DNA of 64,000 bases from Pseudomonadales bacterium (GCA_024234635.1 JACKNX010000002.1:372001-436000); one strand, 5' to 3'. Numbered from the stretch's first letter, positions 36,040 to 45,519 are shown. Translations and numbers: made by a program. Notes: generated by a model from the letters alone, not told the origin.

Positions 36040-36783
36040 ATGGACGCAGCCGCCGACATCACCAACCCGTTCGCCCTCAAGCCTCGCGAAGCCTGGCAGG
36101 CGCTTCGGCGCCTGCTCGGGAATCCCGAAGAGACCGAACACGTGTTCACCATCATTCGATCGCTATCCGGAAAAACGCTGCTGCGCGGCTACAACCGCTT
36201 CGTGGCCACCCCCTCGGGACGGGCCATTCTGGCGGAAAAGCGCAACCTGATCGACCTGCTCAACAACCGCGACTACCTGCGCGCACAACCCGCGGACAGC
36301 GTGGCGGCCCATTATCTGCACTACATGGAAACCGAAGACCTGACCGCCGACGGCCTGGTCGAGGCCAGCGAGGATGGCGAACTGCCCCAGCATGAAGGGC
36401 TGGCGTTGTACGCCAGCCGCTTGCGCGATCAGCACGATCTCTGGCACGTCATCACCAATCATGGGCGGGATGTACGCGGTGAACTCTGTCTGCTCGCGTT
36501 CACCGTCGCGCAGACAATGAATCCGGGCCTGGCGCTGATCGTGCTGGCCGGCATGCTCAAGATCGGCCGGGAGTCCGGCGACTGGCGCATTCTCAAGGCC
36601 GCGTGGGAAGGTTTCCGCAACGGACGCAGGGCTGCCTGGCTGCCCGCAACGGAGTGGGAGCAGTTTCTCGCCCTGCCGATGGACACCGTGCGTCGTCAGC
36701 TGCGCATCGGCCAGCCGGCGACATACCAGCGGATCCTTCGGGACCAGACGGCGAACAACACGCTGCAGGCGACGACGGCCTGA
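36040..36783 (+). CDS. Coq4-family ubiquinone biosynthesis protein
   Basis: The 247-residue protein carries the Coq4 metal site as HDLWHVITNHGRDVRGE, matching His-Asp-x-x-His ending in Glu. In eukaryotes Coq4 acts in decarboxylation and hydroxylation of the ubiquinone head group and organises the complex; bacterial relatives exist in some proteobacteria and are less studied. The N-terminal NPFALKPREAWQALRRLL and the helical core fit. No clear Shine-Dalgarno sequence precedes the ATG. The divergent TetR gene and tight promoter suggest inducible rather than constitutive expression. Confidence 0.85.
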   Translation: MDAAADITNPFALKPREAWQALRRLLGNPEETEHVFTIIRSLSGKTLLRGYNRFVATPSGRAILAEKRNLIDLLNNRDYLRAQPADSVAAHYLHYMETEDLTADGLVEASEDGELPQHEGLALYASRLRDQHDLWHVITNHGRDVRGELCLLAFTVAQTMNPGLALIVLAGMLKIGRESGDWRILKAAWEGFRNGRRAAWLPATEWEQFLALPMDTVRRQLRIGQPATYQRILRDQTANNTLQATTA

Positions 36784-36819
36784 CAGGCTTTCGACACACC
36801 GCCCGGTTGCGTTCAGTGG

Positions 36820-38505
36820 TCAGAGTTCCCTGACCAGACGGATGCCGCGGTCGTCACTCACCGATGAGGTGGAGGCCCGGTGGAAGGAATTGGCGTCCGG
36901 CGGCGCCGAGTCCCAGGAACCGCCCCGGAAGCCGTGGGTTTCGCAACCGGCATCCTCCTCGGGGTCCGCGGCGACTGCCGGCGCCCGGCTGTATCCCGGC
37001 AGGTCGCAGTCCAGGACCCACTCGGAGACATTGCCGTACACGTCCTTCAGGCCGAAAGCATTGGCCGCGAATCGCCCCACCGGGCCCGGACGCACCATGC
37101 CATCGTCACAGTCCACGGTGTCCCACTCCCGGTAGAGATTCCAGGCGCTCCTGTCCGCCACGTTGCCGTGTGCGCAGATGCTCCGGGCATCGTCACCGAA
37201 ATACCACGTGCTCTGGCTGCCCGCGCGCGCCGCGTACTCCCATTCCACTTCCGTTGGCAGACGATACGTTGCTCCTGTCTGTGCGCTCAGCCAGTGGGCG
37301 TACGCCACCGCATCGTCCCAACTGACGTAGCCCATCGCATGATCGCCGGCGCCGGCGTCCACGCGCTTGTCGACCTTGCGGCCGGTGGCGCGCGCAAAGG
37401 TCAGGTACTGGGCGACCGTCACTTCGGTCACGGACATGGCAAACGGGAATAGCAGCTTCACGCCGTGCACGGGCTTTTCCGTTGCCGATCCACGGTCACT
37501 GCCCATGCGGAAATCGCCTGCGGGAATGATCACCATATCCGGTCCCTGCCCCCCGGACTTCAACGCGTCCCGCACGTGCGCGCCCGGCGTCACCCTTATG
37601 GGTTGCAGTTGCAGCGTCACGGTAGCACCCGACTCCGCCAGCGTGACGCGGCGCAATGCCCGCTGATAACCCTGGGCGCGCGCGCGGATTTCCACGCTGC
37701 CGGTGGGCAGGCGCATGGGCTCCCGGTAACGCTGACGGGCAATCCCCGGCGCCGATACGAACACTTCGGCGGTTGCCGGCTCCCAGTTCACACGCAGGAT
37801 GCCGTACAGGCGCGCAAGATTGACACGGTGCACGTTCTCGCCGCCGCTGATCATGATGCGTTCTTCCACCGGCGCGTACCCCGGCCGGTTGACGCGGACC
37901 GTGAGTTTGCCGACAGGTAACCGCACGCCCGGCTTGTAGGGCGACTCCGCACCCACGAGTTCCACCGTGGCGCCAGCGGGCAGACCCTGTAGCGTCAGGC
38001 TGCCATAGGGCGCGGGATTGAGATCCAGGTTGACCTCCACGGTTTCCTCGTCAGCGAGTACCACTTCTTTTGTCACGGGCCGCAGTTCGGTGGCGCCCAT
38101 GACAATCGTGTACACGCCGGAGTCCGCGGTGAGGCGCGCCGGTGTGACAAAATCCTGACGCTGGCCGTTCAGTTCCACCCAGGCACCGCGCGGATTGGAC
38201 TGCAGCACGAGCGTGCCGGTGCCCGCCTGCAGGACGGCGTGATGCGTGATGTGATCGCCGATCTGCACGTTGATCTGCCGTTCGTTGTCGGCATACCAGG
38301 AGTGTTCGAGGGTGACGAGGTGCTTGCCGGACTTCACCGGCTGCCCCTGCAGCGGCGTCTGGCCCACGCGCAGCCCGTCGATCCACACCAGCGCACCCGC
38401 CGGCTCGGAGGTGACCGTCACCGTGGCGGTGCCGAACCGCTGATAGACATAGATCGCACCGACGCCTACCGCAATCGCCAGCAACCACCCCCACTTTTTC
38501 ACCAT
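36820..38505 (-). CDS. PEGA-repeat protein with C-terminal formylglycine-generating-enzyme (SUMF1) domain
   Basis: The 561-residue protein starts with one hydrophobic segment (WLLAIAVGVGAIYVY). It is followed by several PEGA-like beta modules (TVTVTSEPAGALVWIDG, LVLQSNPRGAWVELNG, GSLTLQGLPAGATVELVG and further) to about residue 330. The rest is an SUMF1/EgtB-like fold: DMVIIPAGDFRMGS, EVTVAQYLTFARATG, YRLPTEVEWEYAARAG, DVYGNVSEWVLDC and FRGGSWDS. Such domains often have lost the formylglycine activity and serve in binding. The signal anchor suggests a periplasmic location. The gene is divergent from metY. Confidence 0.85.
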   Translation of the reverse strand: MVKKWGWLLAIAVGVGAIYVYQRFGTATVTVTSEPAGALVWIDGLRVGQTPLQGQPVKSGKHLVTLEHSWYADNERQINVQIGDHITHHAVLQAGTGTLVLQSNPRGAWVELNGQRQDFVTPARLTADSGVYTIVMGATELRPVTKEVVLADEETVEVNLDLNPAPYGSLTLQGLPAGATVELVGAESPYKPGVRLPVGKLTVRVNRPGYAPVEERIMISGGENVHRVNLARLYGILRVNWEPATAEVFVSAPGIARQRYREPMRLPTGSVEIRARAQGYQRALRRVTLAESGATVTLQLQPIRVTPGAHVRDALKSGGQGPDMVIIPAGDFRMGSDRGSATEKPVHGVKLLFPFAMSVTEVTVAQYLTFARATGRKVDKRVDAGAGDHAMGYVSWDDAVAYAHWLSAQTGATYRLPTEVEWEYAARAGSQSTWYFGDDARSICAHGNVADRSAWNLYREWDTVDCDDGMVRPGPVGRFAANAFGLKDVYGNVSEWVLDCDLPGYSRAPAVAADPEEDAGCETHGFRGGSWDSAPPDANSFHRASTSSVSDDRGIRLVREL

Positions 38506-38548
38506 CGTGCGTCTTGTACTTCCGAAAATGGCACGCCAGTATGCCGCG

Positions 38549-39844
38549 ATGCCAAACAAACCACCAAAGCCGGAGAGCTACGGATTCCACACCCGCGCGG
38601 TCCACGCGGGTGCCCGGCCGGACCCGACGACGGGCGCCCGCGCGCTGCCCATCTACCAGACCACGAGCTTCGTCTTCGAGGACAGCGAGTCGGCGGCCGC
38701 GTATTTCAACCTGCAGGAATACGGCAACACCTACTCGCGCATCATGAACCCCACGGTGGCAGCCTTCGAGGAGCGCCTGGCCAACCTGGAGGACGGCGTG
38801 GGCGCGGTGGCGTTCGCCAGCGGCCTGGCCGCGCAGGCGGCGCTGTTCATGACCATCCTGGAACCGGGTGATCACGTGGTGGCTTCCGCCGCGCTGTACG
38901 GCGGCACGGTCACCCAGTTCAAGCATCTCACCCGCAAGCTCGGCGTGGCGCTGTCGTTCGTGAACCCGGACGATGCCGATGCCTGGGCTGATGCCATCCG
39001 GCCGAACACCAAACTGCTGTTCGCGGAAACCATCGGCAACCCCGGTGGCAACGTGCTCGACATCACCATGGTGGCGAACCTCGCCCACGCCGCGGGATGT
39101 CCGCTGGCGGTGGACAATACCTTTGCCACCGCCTACCTGTGCCGACCGATGGATTTCGGCGCCGACATCGTGCTGTATTCCGCCACCAAGTTCATCGGCG
39201 GTCACGGCACAAGCCTCGGCGGCGCGGTGGTGGACAAGGGCACCTTCGACTGGTCGAACGGCCGATATCCCGTCATTGCCGAGGCCTCGCCCGCCTATCA
39301 TGGCCTGAAGTTCCACGACACCTTCGGGACGTATGGCCTGCTCATGAAACTGCGCACGGAAACGCTGCGCGACCTCGGTGCCGCGCTGTCGCCCTTCAAT
39401 GCCTTCCTGCTGGCGCAGGGTATCGAAACCCTGCCGCTGCGCATGCGCCAGCACGTGGCCAACGCCAACGCCGTGGCTGCGTTCCTGGCGGAACACCCGA
39501 AAGTCACGCGCGTGAGTCATCCGGGTCTGCCGGCATCACCGTACGCGCCTCTGGTGCAGCGATACCTGCCGAAAGGCACCGGCTCGGTGTTCTGTTTCGA
39601 CCTGGCCGGTGGGCGCGACGCCGGCGTGCGTTTCATCGCTGCGCTGAACCTGTTCTCGCACCTGGCCAACGTCGGCGACGCGAAGAGCCTGGTCATCCAT
39701 CCGGCCACCACCACGCACCGCCAGCTGGCGGACCACGAACTTGCCGCGGCGGGCATTGGTCCGGGCACCATTCGCCTGTCCATCGGCATTGAAGACGCCC
39801 ATGATCTGATCGCGGACCTGAACCAGGCACTGGCTGCCTGCTGA
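38549..39844 (+). CDS. metY: O-acetylhomoserine aminocarboxypropyltransferase (sulfhydrylase)
   Basis: This PLP enzyme of the Cys/Met metabolism family makes homocysteine from O-acetylhomoserine and sulfide. The 431-residue protein shows FHTRAVHAGARPDPTTGARALPIYQTTSF (cut here for length at IYQTTS), ASGLAAQAALF, the PLP Lys in YSATKFIGGHG and the long insertion after it (FDWSNGRYPVIAEASP) that marks MetY. No strong ribosome site is seen, and ATG 38528 is a possible alternative start. A CoA-binding protein gene follows 14 bp later. Confidence 0.9.
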   Translation: MPNKPPKPESYGFHTRAVHAGARPDPTTGARALPIYQTTSFVFEDSESAAAYFNLQEYGNTYSRIMNPTVAAFEERLANLEDGVGAVAFASGLAAQAALFMTILEPGDHVVASAALYGGTVTQFKHLTRKLGVALSFVNPDDADAWADAIRPNTKLLFAETIGNPGGNVLDITMVANLAHAAGCPLAVDNTFATAYLCRPMDFGADIVLYSATKFIGGHGTSLGGAVVDKGTFDWSNGRYPVIAEASPAYHGLKFHDTFGTYGLLMKLRTETLRDLGAALSPFNAFLLAQGIETLPLRMRQHVANANAVAAFLAEHPKVTRVSHPGLPASPYAPLVQRYLPKGTGSVFCFDLAGGRDAGVRFIAALNLFSHLANVGDAKSLVIHPATTTHRQLADHELAAAGIGPGTIRLSIGIEDAHDLIADLNQALAAC

Positions 39845-39858
39845 CACGGGAGTACGCC

Positions 39859-40335
39859 ATGGATCTCACCCCCTATCAGGACCCGATCCGCATCCAGTCA
39901 GCACTGGCCTGCAAGCGCGTTGCCGTGGTCGGCCTGTCGTCCAATGTCCTGAGGGCCAGCCATTTTGTGGGTTACTACCTGCAGCGCCACGGCTACGAGG
40001 TGGTGCCTGTGAATCCCCGCGAGACGGAAGTACTCGGTCTCACAAGTTATCCCACGCTGGGGGACATTCCTGGCAAGGTCGATATCGTGGACGTGTTCCG
40101 CGAACCCGCCGCGGTGCCGGATATCGCACGTGATGCGCTGGCGATCGGTGCGCGCTTCCTGTGGCTGCAGTACAACGTGATCAGCGAGGAAGGCATCAGC
40201 ATTGCCGAGGCCGGTGGCATGACGGTGATCGCCGACCGCTGCATCAAGATCGAACACGCGCGGTATCGGGGCAGGATGTACGTGCTGGGCTTCAATACCG
40301 GGGAGATATCCGCCAGGCGGCGGCAGGCCGGCTGA
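39859..40335 (+). CDS. CoA-binding protein (YccU-like)
   Basis: A single CoA-binding Rossmann domain makes up this 158-residue protein: VAVVGLSSNVLRASHFVGYYLQRHGY, VVPVNPRETEVLG, VDIVDVFREPAAVPDI, and the Cys in IADRCIKIEHARY. These proteins bind CoA or related nucleotides; no enzyme activity is established. It follows metY closely and is likely in the same transcript. Length and motifs are normal for the family. Confidence 0.9.
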   Translation: MDLTPYQDPIRIQSALACKRVAVVGLSSNVLRASHFVGYYLQRHGYEVVPVNPRETEVLGLTSYPTLGDIPGKVDIVDVFREPAAVPDIARDALAIGARFLWLQYNVISEEGISIAEAGGMTVIADRCIKIEHARYRGRMYVLGFNTGEISARRRQAG

Positions 40336-40341
40336 AGCGCG

Positions 40342-40403
40342 GCGGCTGTAGGCGACGCACCACCCCGCGAGTCAGCTCTGGCGTCCGCGCCAGCCTACGC
40401 CGC
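40342..40403. repeat. Long stem-loop between convergent genes
   Basis: GCGGC-t-GTAGGC (40342-40353) pairs with GCCTACGCCGC (40393-40403), and GACGC (40354-40358) pairs with GCGTC (40381-40385) inside it. No U-rich tail follows on either strand, so a rho-independent terminator is uncertain. Confidence 0.4.
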
Positions 40404-40405
40404 AC

Positions 40406-41791
40406 TCAGCCAACCGCTTTCGCCGCACGACAGAACGCCGCCACCGCCTCCGTGAGATCACGGCGCCGGTCGTCGCCCACGCTCTCCGAAAAGCAGAACG
40501 ACAGCCGGAGCTGATCCAGCCCCGCGCGCGGGTTGCGCTGACGCGCGTCGCGCGGGTAGAAATCGGCCATGGGAATGGCCACCACGCCGTACTTCGCCAC
40601 CAGCGCTTCAGTGAACGCCTCGTCCGTACGCACATGCTCATCGAGGAACGTGAACACGCTGAAAAATCCCGCCTCCGGCACTGTCCAGCGGAACCGGTCG
40701 GGACTGTCGCCAAGCCCTGCGTTCAAGCCGTCCAGGAGCAACGTACGATTCTCCCGGTACACCGCCAGTTTTTCGTCAGCCAGCGGCCACAGCGACGCGC
40801 GCGGCTGGAAATCGGCATCATGCATCAAGGCTTCGAAACCACGCAGCGCCGCCGGATTCTGGAACAGGATCGCGGCCGCCGCCTCGGTGAGCGCAAGATC
40901 CGTAAAAGCCACCTGCCTGCCGCCCTCGATGGTGAGCATCGCCTCAGAATAGACAAAACCCACGCGCGGCCCCGGGTAGCCGATCTTGGAGCCGGTAAAC
41001 AGATGGATGGTCTGCTCCGGCGCAAGCGCCACAAACGGCGTCGGCCGGTGCCCGGCCGCCGCAAAGCTGATGTAGACGTAAGGCGCGTCTTCGAGGATGA
41101 GCACACCTTCCTCACGCAGAACCGTCAGGATTTCCAGACGCCGCCGCTGGCTGAAGGAAAAGCCCGCCGGATTGTGACCGTCCGGAATGGTGTAGTAGAA
41201 CGGCACGAAGTAACCGTCCGCCCTCGCCTGGCGGATCTGCCGGCGCAAGCCGTCCGGATCGGCGCCTTCGGTATCCATCTCGACACTGTAGATGCGCGCG
41301 TGCTGACAAAGATCCGCACGCGCCGTGAAGCCGGCGTAGGTGGGTGCGTCGGTGATATAGGCAACAGGCTCGCCGGCATGTTCGAACAGGGAACAGGCCA
41401 GGTGAATCCCGCCCGTGGCACCAACGGTCGGGATCAGACGATCCGGGTTCAGACGTATCCCCCAGTCGTTTCCGTACGCCCCCGCAAATGCTGCCCGCGC
41501 CGCACGCGGACCGAGCGTGTCGGTGTAGGAGTACATCTCGCGGAGGTATTCGGGCAACGCCGTGGGGTCGTTGCGACCTTCCTGGGCGTCCAGATGCGCA
41601 AAATAGCGTGCCTGGTGCTCGAGGAAACCGCGCGGATCCGTGACTTCCGGATGCGGATAGCCCGCGCCAAGGTGGTGAATGCGCAGGCCGTTGCGTTCCG
41701 CCGCCGCACGCAGGCCCGGCAATGAGGCCGCCATCTTGCGGGTAACGGACACCGGCTGCTGGCGGACGCGCGGCGCATACAGGTTGCTCAT
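40406..41791 (-). CDS. PLP-dependent aminotransferase, class I/II
   Basis: The 461-residue fold type I enzyme shows the start LGAGYPHPEVTDPRGFLEHQ, VGATGGIHLACSLF, DAPTYAGF, the IPDGHNPAGFSFS loop, EDAPYVYISF and the PLP Lys in FTGSKIGYPGPRVGFV. It belongs to the MocR-catalytic/kynurenine aminotransferase-like group. The exact amino donor is not clear. The ATG at 41791 has ggagac just upstream; the frame is open further but gives non-homologous sequence across the neighbouring gene. rsgA ends about 70 bp upstream on the same strand. Confidence 0.88.
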   Translation of the reverse strand: MSNLYAPRVRQQPVSVTRKMAASLPGLRAAAERNGLRIHHLGAGYPHPEVTDPRGFLEHQARYFAHLDAQEGRNDPTALPEYLREMYSYTDTLGPRAARAAFAGAYGNDWGIRLNPDRLIPTVGATGGIHLACSLFEHAGEPVAYITDAPTYAGFTARADLCQHARIYSVEMDTEGADPDGLRRQIRQARADGYFVPFYYTIPDGHNPAGFSFSQRRRLEILTVLREEGVLILEDAPYVYISFAAAGHRPTPFVALAPEQTIHLFTGSKIGYPGPRVGFVYSEAMLTIEGGRQVAFTDLALTEAAAAILFQNPAALRGFEALMHDADFQPRASLWPLADEKLAVYRENRTLLLDGLNAGLGDSPDRFRWTVPEAGFFSVFTFLDEHVRTDEAFTEALVAKYGVVAIPMADFYPRDARQRNPRAGLDQLRLSFCFSESVGDDRRRDLTEAVAAFCRAAKAVG

Positions 41792-41858
41792 GGATCGGGG
41801 TCTCCGGCGATTGCCACCGCGGGCGGGCGCGCTGGCCGTATCTGGATGTCGATGCCGC

Positions 41859-42797
41859 TCAGTCGAGCGGGCCGGTGAGTTTACCTTTGCCACGACGCGC
41901 ACCGCGAGTCTTGCCGGGTGCGGTGATCTTCGGCGCTGCCCGTTCCCCGGCAAGTTTTCGGTAACTGGCGAGCCTACGGGCATCGAGGGTTCCTGCCGCC
42001 AGGGCGGCGGACACGGCGCAACCCGGCTCCGACTGATGCCGGCAGTCCGAAAACCGGCAACTCCGCGCAAGCGATTCGATATCGTCGAAGTGCGACGCTG
42101 CATCCCCATCGGATTCCAGCAGCCCCAGTTCGCGGACGCCGGGACTGTCGATCACCAGGGTGCCGTCGGGAAGCGCATGCAGGGAACGATGCGAGGTCGT
42201 GTGACGGCCCTTGCCATCTGCCTGGCGGATGGCGCCGGTGCGCTGCCGGTCCTCGCCGGCAAGACTGTTCAGCAGCGTGGACTTGCCAACGCCCGAGGAG
42301 CCGATCATGAGAACGGTCAGCCCTTCGCCGAGCCACGGTTGCAGCACCCGGACCTCCGCCTTGTTACGGGCATTCACGGCAAACACCGGCAGCCCGGCCT
42401 CGAGGGACCGCACGGCGCCCACGTAAGCCGCCGGATCCGGCGTCAGATCAGGTTTGGTCAGAACCACAACGGCAGGCACGCCGGCATCGCTCGCCAGCGT
42501 GAGAAAACGTTCCAGGCGCGAGGTGTTGAACTCCTCGTTGCAGGCAGTAACAACCAGTACCGTATCGACATTGGCGGCCACCGCCTGCACACCACCCGTG
42601 TGCACTTCCCGGCGGCGGACGAGATTGCGCCGGGGCAGCAACTCCACCGCGCGCGTGAGCGCGGCATCCAGCCGTACCCAGTCACCCACCGTGGGCCGGG
42701 CATCCACGCCATCGTGAAACCAGCGTCCGCCGAGAGGCACGTGGCATTCTCCACCGGCATGCCGGATGCTCAGACCAGTGCGTTGCACCGCAACCAC
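41859..42797 (-). CDS. rsgA: Ribosome small-subunit-dependent GTPase A
   Basis: RsgA helps the 30S subunit mature. It has an OB fold, a circularly permuted GTPase (TKPDLTP, GSSGVGKST, DSPGVREL) and a zinc finger (CRFSDCRHQSEPGC). The GTG at 42797 is the first normal start codon, but the frame stays open upstream to the TGA of the preceding gene. The 29 extra codons encode family-like sequence (SLHSLGWSLWFSDRYDAEQ, then GGPVGRV). The true N terminus is thus probably upstream, perhaps an ATC at 42879-42881 with GGAG eight bases before it. Basic C-terminal tail. Confidence 0.85.
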   Translation of the reverse strand: MVAVQRTGLSIRHAGGECHVPLGGRWFHDGVDARPTVGDWVRLDAALTRAVELLPRRNLVRRREVHTGGVQAVAANVDTVLVVTACNEEFNTSRLERFLTLASDAGVPAVVVLTKPDLTPDPAAYVGAVRSLEAGLPVFAVNARNKAEVRVLQPWLGEGLTVLMIGSSGVGKSTLLNSLAGEDRQRTGAIRQADGKGRHTTSHRSLHALPDGTLVIDSPGVRELGLLESDGDAASHFDDIESLARSCRFSDCRHQSEPGCAVSAALAAGTLDARRLASYRKLAGERAAPKITAPGKTRGARRGKGKLTGPLD

Positions 42798-42884
42798 GCG
42801 ACCGACCGGGCCACCCTGCTCCGCGTCGTACCGATCCGAAAACCAGAGCGACCAGCCAAGGGAATGAAGTGAAGGAGAGATCGA

Positions 42885-43592
42885 TCAGTCTCCGAACAGC
42901 ACGGGCAGGTAACCGTTGAGTTCGCGACGGCGGGCTTCCCAGTCCGGCATGTACTCGCGCATGAGCGAGTAGAAACGCGGACCGTGATTGTGCACCTTCA
43001 GGTGGCACATCTCGTGCAGCACCACGTATTCCACGAGGTGCTCCGGCACTTTCACCAGATGCGTATTGAAGGACAGATCGCCGTCGACGCTGCAGGAGCC
43101 CCACTGGCTGGTCATGAACTGATGTCGCCAGGAGCGCAGGCGCGCCGCCAGCCAGGGCAGATGCTGAAAAGCATCGATCTGGCGGCAGAACAGACGCGAC
43201 GCGCGCGCCTTGTACCAGTCGACCACCGCGGCCCGCACGTGACGTGTCGAGGGGGCGTACACCTCCAGCACCTTGCCATTGCGCAGCACACTCCTGTTGT
43301 CGCTTTCGATCCACTGCACCTGCAGGCGTTCGCCGAGATAGGGAATGCGCGCGCCGTTGGCAATACGCAGTGGCGGATTGACCTTCGCTTCTTCACGCAC
43401 CTTGTTCAGGCGCAACCGGATCCAGCGCAGGTTTTCCTTCACCATGTCCTTGAGCACGGAACGATCGACCCTGGGTGGTGTATCCAGGATCAGCCGCCCG
43501 TTGGGCTGGAAGAGAAAACCCACGGTCTGCTTGCGGCGACGATTTTCACGCCATTCCACCACCAGCTCTTCAACGCGAAATTCTCGATTCAA
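42885..43592 (-). CDS. M48-type metallopeptidase (YgjP/DUF45)
   Basis: The 235-residue protein belongs to the YgjP-like DUF45 group. It has VEWRENRRRKQTVGFLFQP, LNKVREEAKVNPP, SQWGSCSVDGDLSFNTHLVKVP and the zinc site VVLHEMCHLKVHNHGPRF (HExxH plus a later His). The likely start is TTG at 43592 with aaggga nine bases upstream; an ATG 27 codons earlier adds unrelated sequence. Its TGA is in frame with the following rsgA coding region. Cellular target unknown. Confidence 0.82.
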   Translation of the reverse strand: MNREFRVEELVVEWRENRRRKQTVGFLFQPNGRLILDTPPRVDRSVLKDMVKENLRWIRLRLNKVREEAKVNPPLRIANGARIPYLGERLQVQWIESDNRSVLRNGKVLEVYAPSTRHVRAAVVDWYKARASRLFCRQIDAFQHLPWLAARLRSWRHQFMTSQWGSCSVDGDLSFNTHLVKVPEHLVEYVVLHEMCHLKVHNHGPRFYSLMREYMPDWEARRRELNGYLPVLFGD

Positions 43593-43707
43593 GATGGTCA
43601 GTCCCTTACCGCCCCATCGATGCCGGGAAATTGTACTCAAAGAACCTGGCGTTGCATGCGGTGTGCAGAACATTTGTTGATGATTGTCGTACGCGCCATG
43701 ACACGCG

Positions 43708-44487
43708 TCAGCCAGCCACGGGCAACACAGGCCGGTGCACGGGGAAATAACGGTTGTCGCGTGCCATGGCGACCGCCTGCGCATAGTCCGGCCGCGCCGC
43801 CAGATCCTGCAGCTGACGGCGGGTGACGTTCATCAGGTCAAACTCACCCGCGGCATTGCGCGCCAGTGCCTCCTGGGGCGATATCCACACGCTGTGCACG
43901 GTCTCGTGTTCATCGTGGCGACCCACCTGGCCGGGCGGCGTCTCGGCAATGAAAAACCGCGTATCGAAGCGGCGCGGGCGACCGATGGGTGTGACGAACC
44001 GGTTGTAGTAGTGCACGTGATCGACGGCCAGGCGGAGTCGCTCGCGGGCACAGATGTCCAGCAGCGACACCTCGCCGTCGTTGAGCGGTTTGCGCAGGGC
44101 GTCGAGGCGCGCGTGCAACGCCGCATCGGCATAGGACACCAGTTCGCCGGCTTCGTTGTACGCAAGCAGCAGTCCGGCCTCCTCGAAAGTCTCGCGAATT
44201 GCCGCCACCCAGAAGCCGCGCCACTCATCACCCAGCGCACGCTGTTGCGGTGCCTGCCCTTGGCTCGGCCCCTGGCGCCAGGCGTCGTACGCGTGCAGGT
44301 GGTCGTCCGCGTCAACCCGCCCGCCGGGAAACACGTACATGCCACCGGCAAACGCCGACGCACCCGCGCGTTTGAGCATGAAGATCTCAAAGCCCGCCGG
44401 TGCCTCGCGCACAATGATCACGGTGGCCGCCGGGCGCACCGGCTGCACCGGTATCGGGCCGGCATATCGGCCGGGTAACTCACTCAT
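43708..44487 (-). CDS. NUDIX hydrolase with long insertion (NUDT19-like)
   Basis: The 259-residue protein keeps the catalytic half of the Nudix box, AAIRETFEEAGLLL, but the Gly of the box (FPGGRVDADDH) is separated from it by a loop of about 40 residues. That arrangement is known from NUDT19-type CoA diphosphatases. Such enzymes cleave CoA or acyl-CoA to phosphopantetheine and 3',5'-ADP. The ATG at 44487 has ggggagag upstream. With the many acyl-CoA enzymes around, a CoA-ester hydrolase role is reasonable but inferred. Confidence 0.85.
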   Translation of the reverse strand: MSELPGRYAGPIPVQPVRPAATVIIVREAPAGFEIFMLKRAGASAFAGGMYVFPGGRVDADDHLHAYDAWRQGPSQGQAPQQRALGDEWRGFWVAAIRETFEEAGLLLAYNEAGELVSYADAALHARLDALRKPLNDGEVSLLDICARERLRLAVDHVHYYNRFVTPIGRPRRFDTRFFIAETPPGQVGRHDEHETVHSVWISPQEALARNAAGEFDLMNVTRRQLQDLAARPDYAQAVAMARDNRYFPVHRPVLPVAG

Positions 44488-44604
44488 GATGCCTCTCCCC
44501 TGGTTGAACACGCCGGGACCCGGCCTTCTGGGTGGCCGCTGCCGGAGCCGACTGATAGTCTGCCGCCAGTTTCGCAACAATCGATGGCGGGGGGAAAGGC
44601 GACA

Positions 44605-45519
44605 ATGAAACTCAGCGTGGAATTTCCGGGCGTTGCGTACCGGGAAGGGCCGGAGGGCGTGAAACGTCTGGCACGCGCCATCGAAGACATCGGCTACGAC
44701 CATATCGACATGTTCGATCACGTCATCATGGGGTATCCCACCGACACCCGCGCAGCGCCGATGTACCCCCCTAAGATGCCGATCATGGAAGCGATGGTGA
44801 TGCTCTCCTACATCGCCGCGGTGACGTCACGCGTCACGCTCGGCACCGAAGTGCTGGTATTGCCCCAGCGCCAGCCGACACTGGTGGCCAAACAGGTGAG
44901 TACGCTGGACACGCTGTCGGGCGGACGCATGCGCCTCGGCGTTGGCGTTGGCTGGCAGGCTTCGGAGTACGAGGCGCTGGGCGAGAATTTCAACGATCGC
45001 GGCCGGCGCATGGATGAGGCCATCCGCATGCTGCGTGCCTGGTTCAGCGACGAGCGCGTTGATTTCAACGGGCATTACTACCAGGCGGTTGCCATGGCAA
45101 TGGAGCCCAAATCGCCGCAGGGTGCAAACCTGCCCATCTGGGTGGGTGGCGCCTCCCCTGCCGCACTCAGGCGCACGGCGGAACTCGCCGACGGCTGGCT
45201 CGCCACCGCGCATCCGGACGACAACTGGACACGCCGGGCGCTGGCCACGCTGCGCGCCAACGCCGAGGCAATCGGCCGCGATCCGGCAACCCTGGGTCTG
45301 CAGAGCATGCTCGACGTACCGCCGCGCGACGAAGCCGGCAAGCGGTTCTACAACGACGACGACAACGTCGTACGCCGGGCGGAGCAGGTGCACGCCATGG
45401 GCTTCCAGTGGGGAGCGCTCAACGCTACCGCGATCTTCCAGGCCGGCTTCCGCAGCCTGGATGCACTGATAGACAAACTGGGCAGCCTGCACAACCGCCT
45501 GCGCGCGGCACTGGGCTGA
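44605..45519 (+). CDS. Luciferase-like monooxygenase family oxidoreductase
   Basis: The 304-residue TIM barrel shows the LLM pattern: VEFPGVAYREGPEGVKRLARA, SRVTLGTEVLVLPQRQPTLVAKQVSTLD, GGRMRLGVGVGWQASEYEALG, and PIWVGGASPAALRRTAELADGW. These enzymes use reduced flavin or F420 with a wide range of substrates. The ATG at 44605 follows a good ribosome site (gggggaaagg). Cofactor choice cannot be read from sequence alone. A 130-bp structured repeat lies immediately downstream. Confidence 0.88.
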   Translation: MKLSVEFPGVAYREGPEGVKRLARAIEDIGYDHIDMFDHVIMGYPTDTRAAPMYPPKMPIMEAMVMLSYIAAVTSRVTLGTEVLVLPQRQPTLVAKQVSTLDTLSGGRMRLGVGVGWQASEYEALGENFNDRGRRMDEAIRMLRAWFSDERVDFNGHYYQAVAMAMEPKSPQGANLPIWVGGASPAALRRTAELADGWLATAHPDDNWTRRALATLRANAEAIGRDPATLGLQSMLDVPPRDEAGKRFYNDDDNVVRRAEQVHAMGFQWGALNATAIFQAGFRSLDALIDKLGSLHNRLRAALG

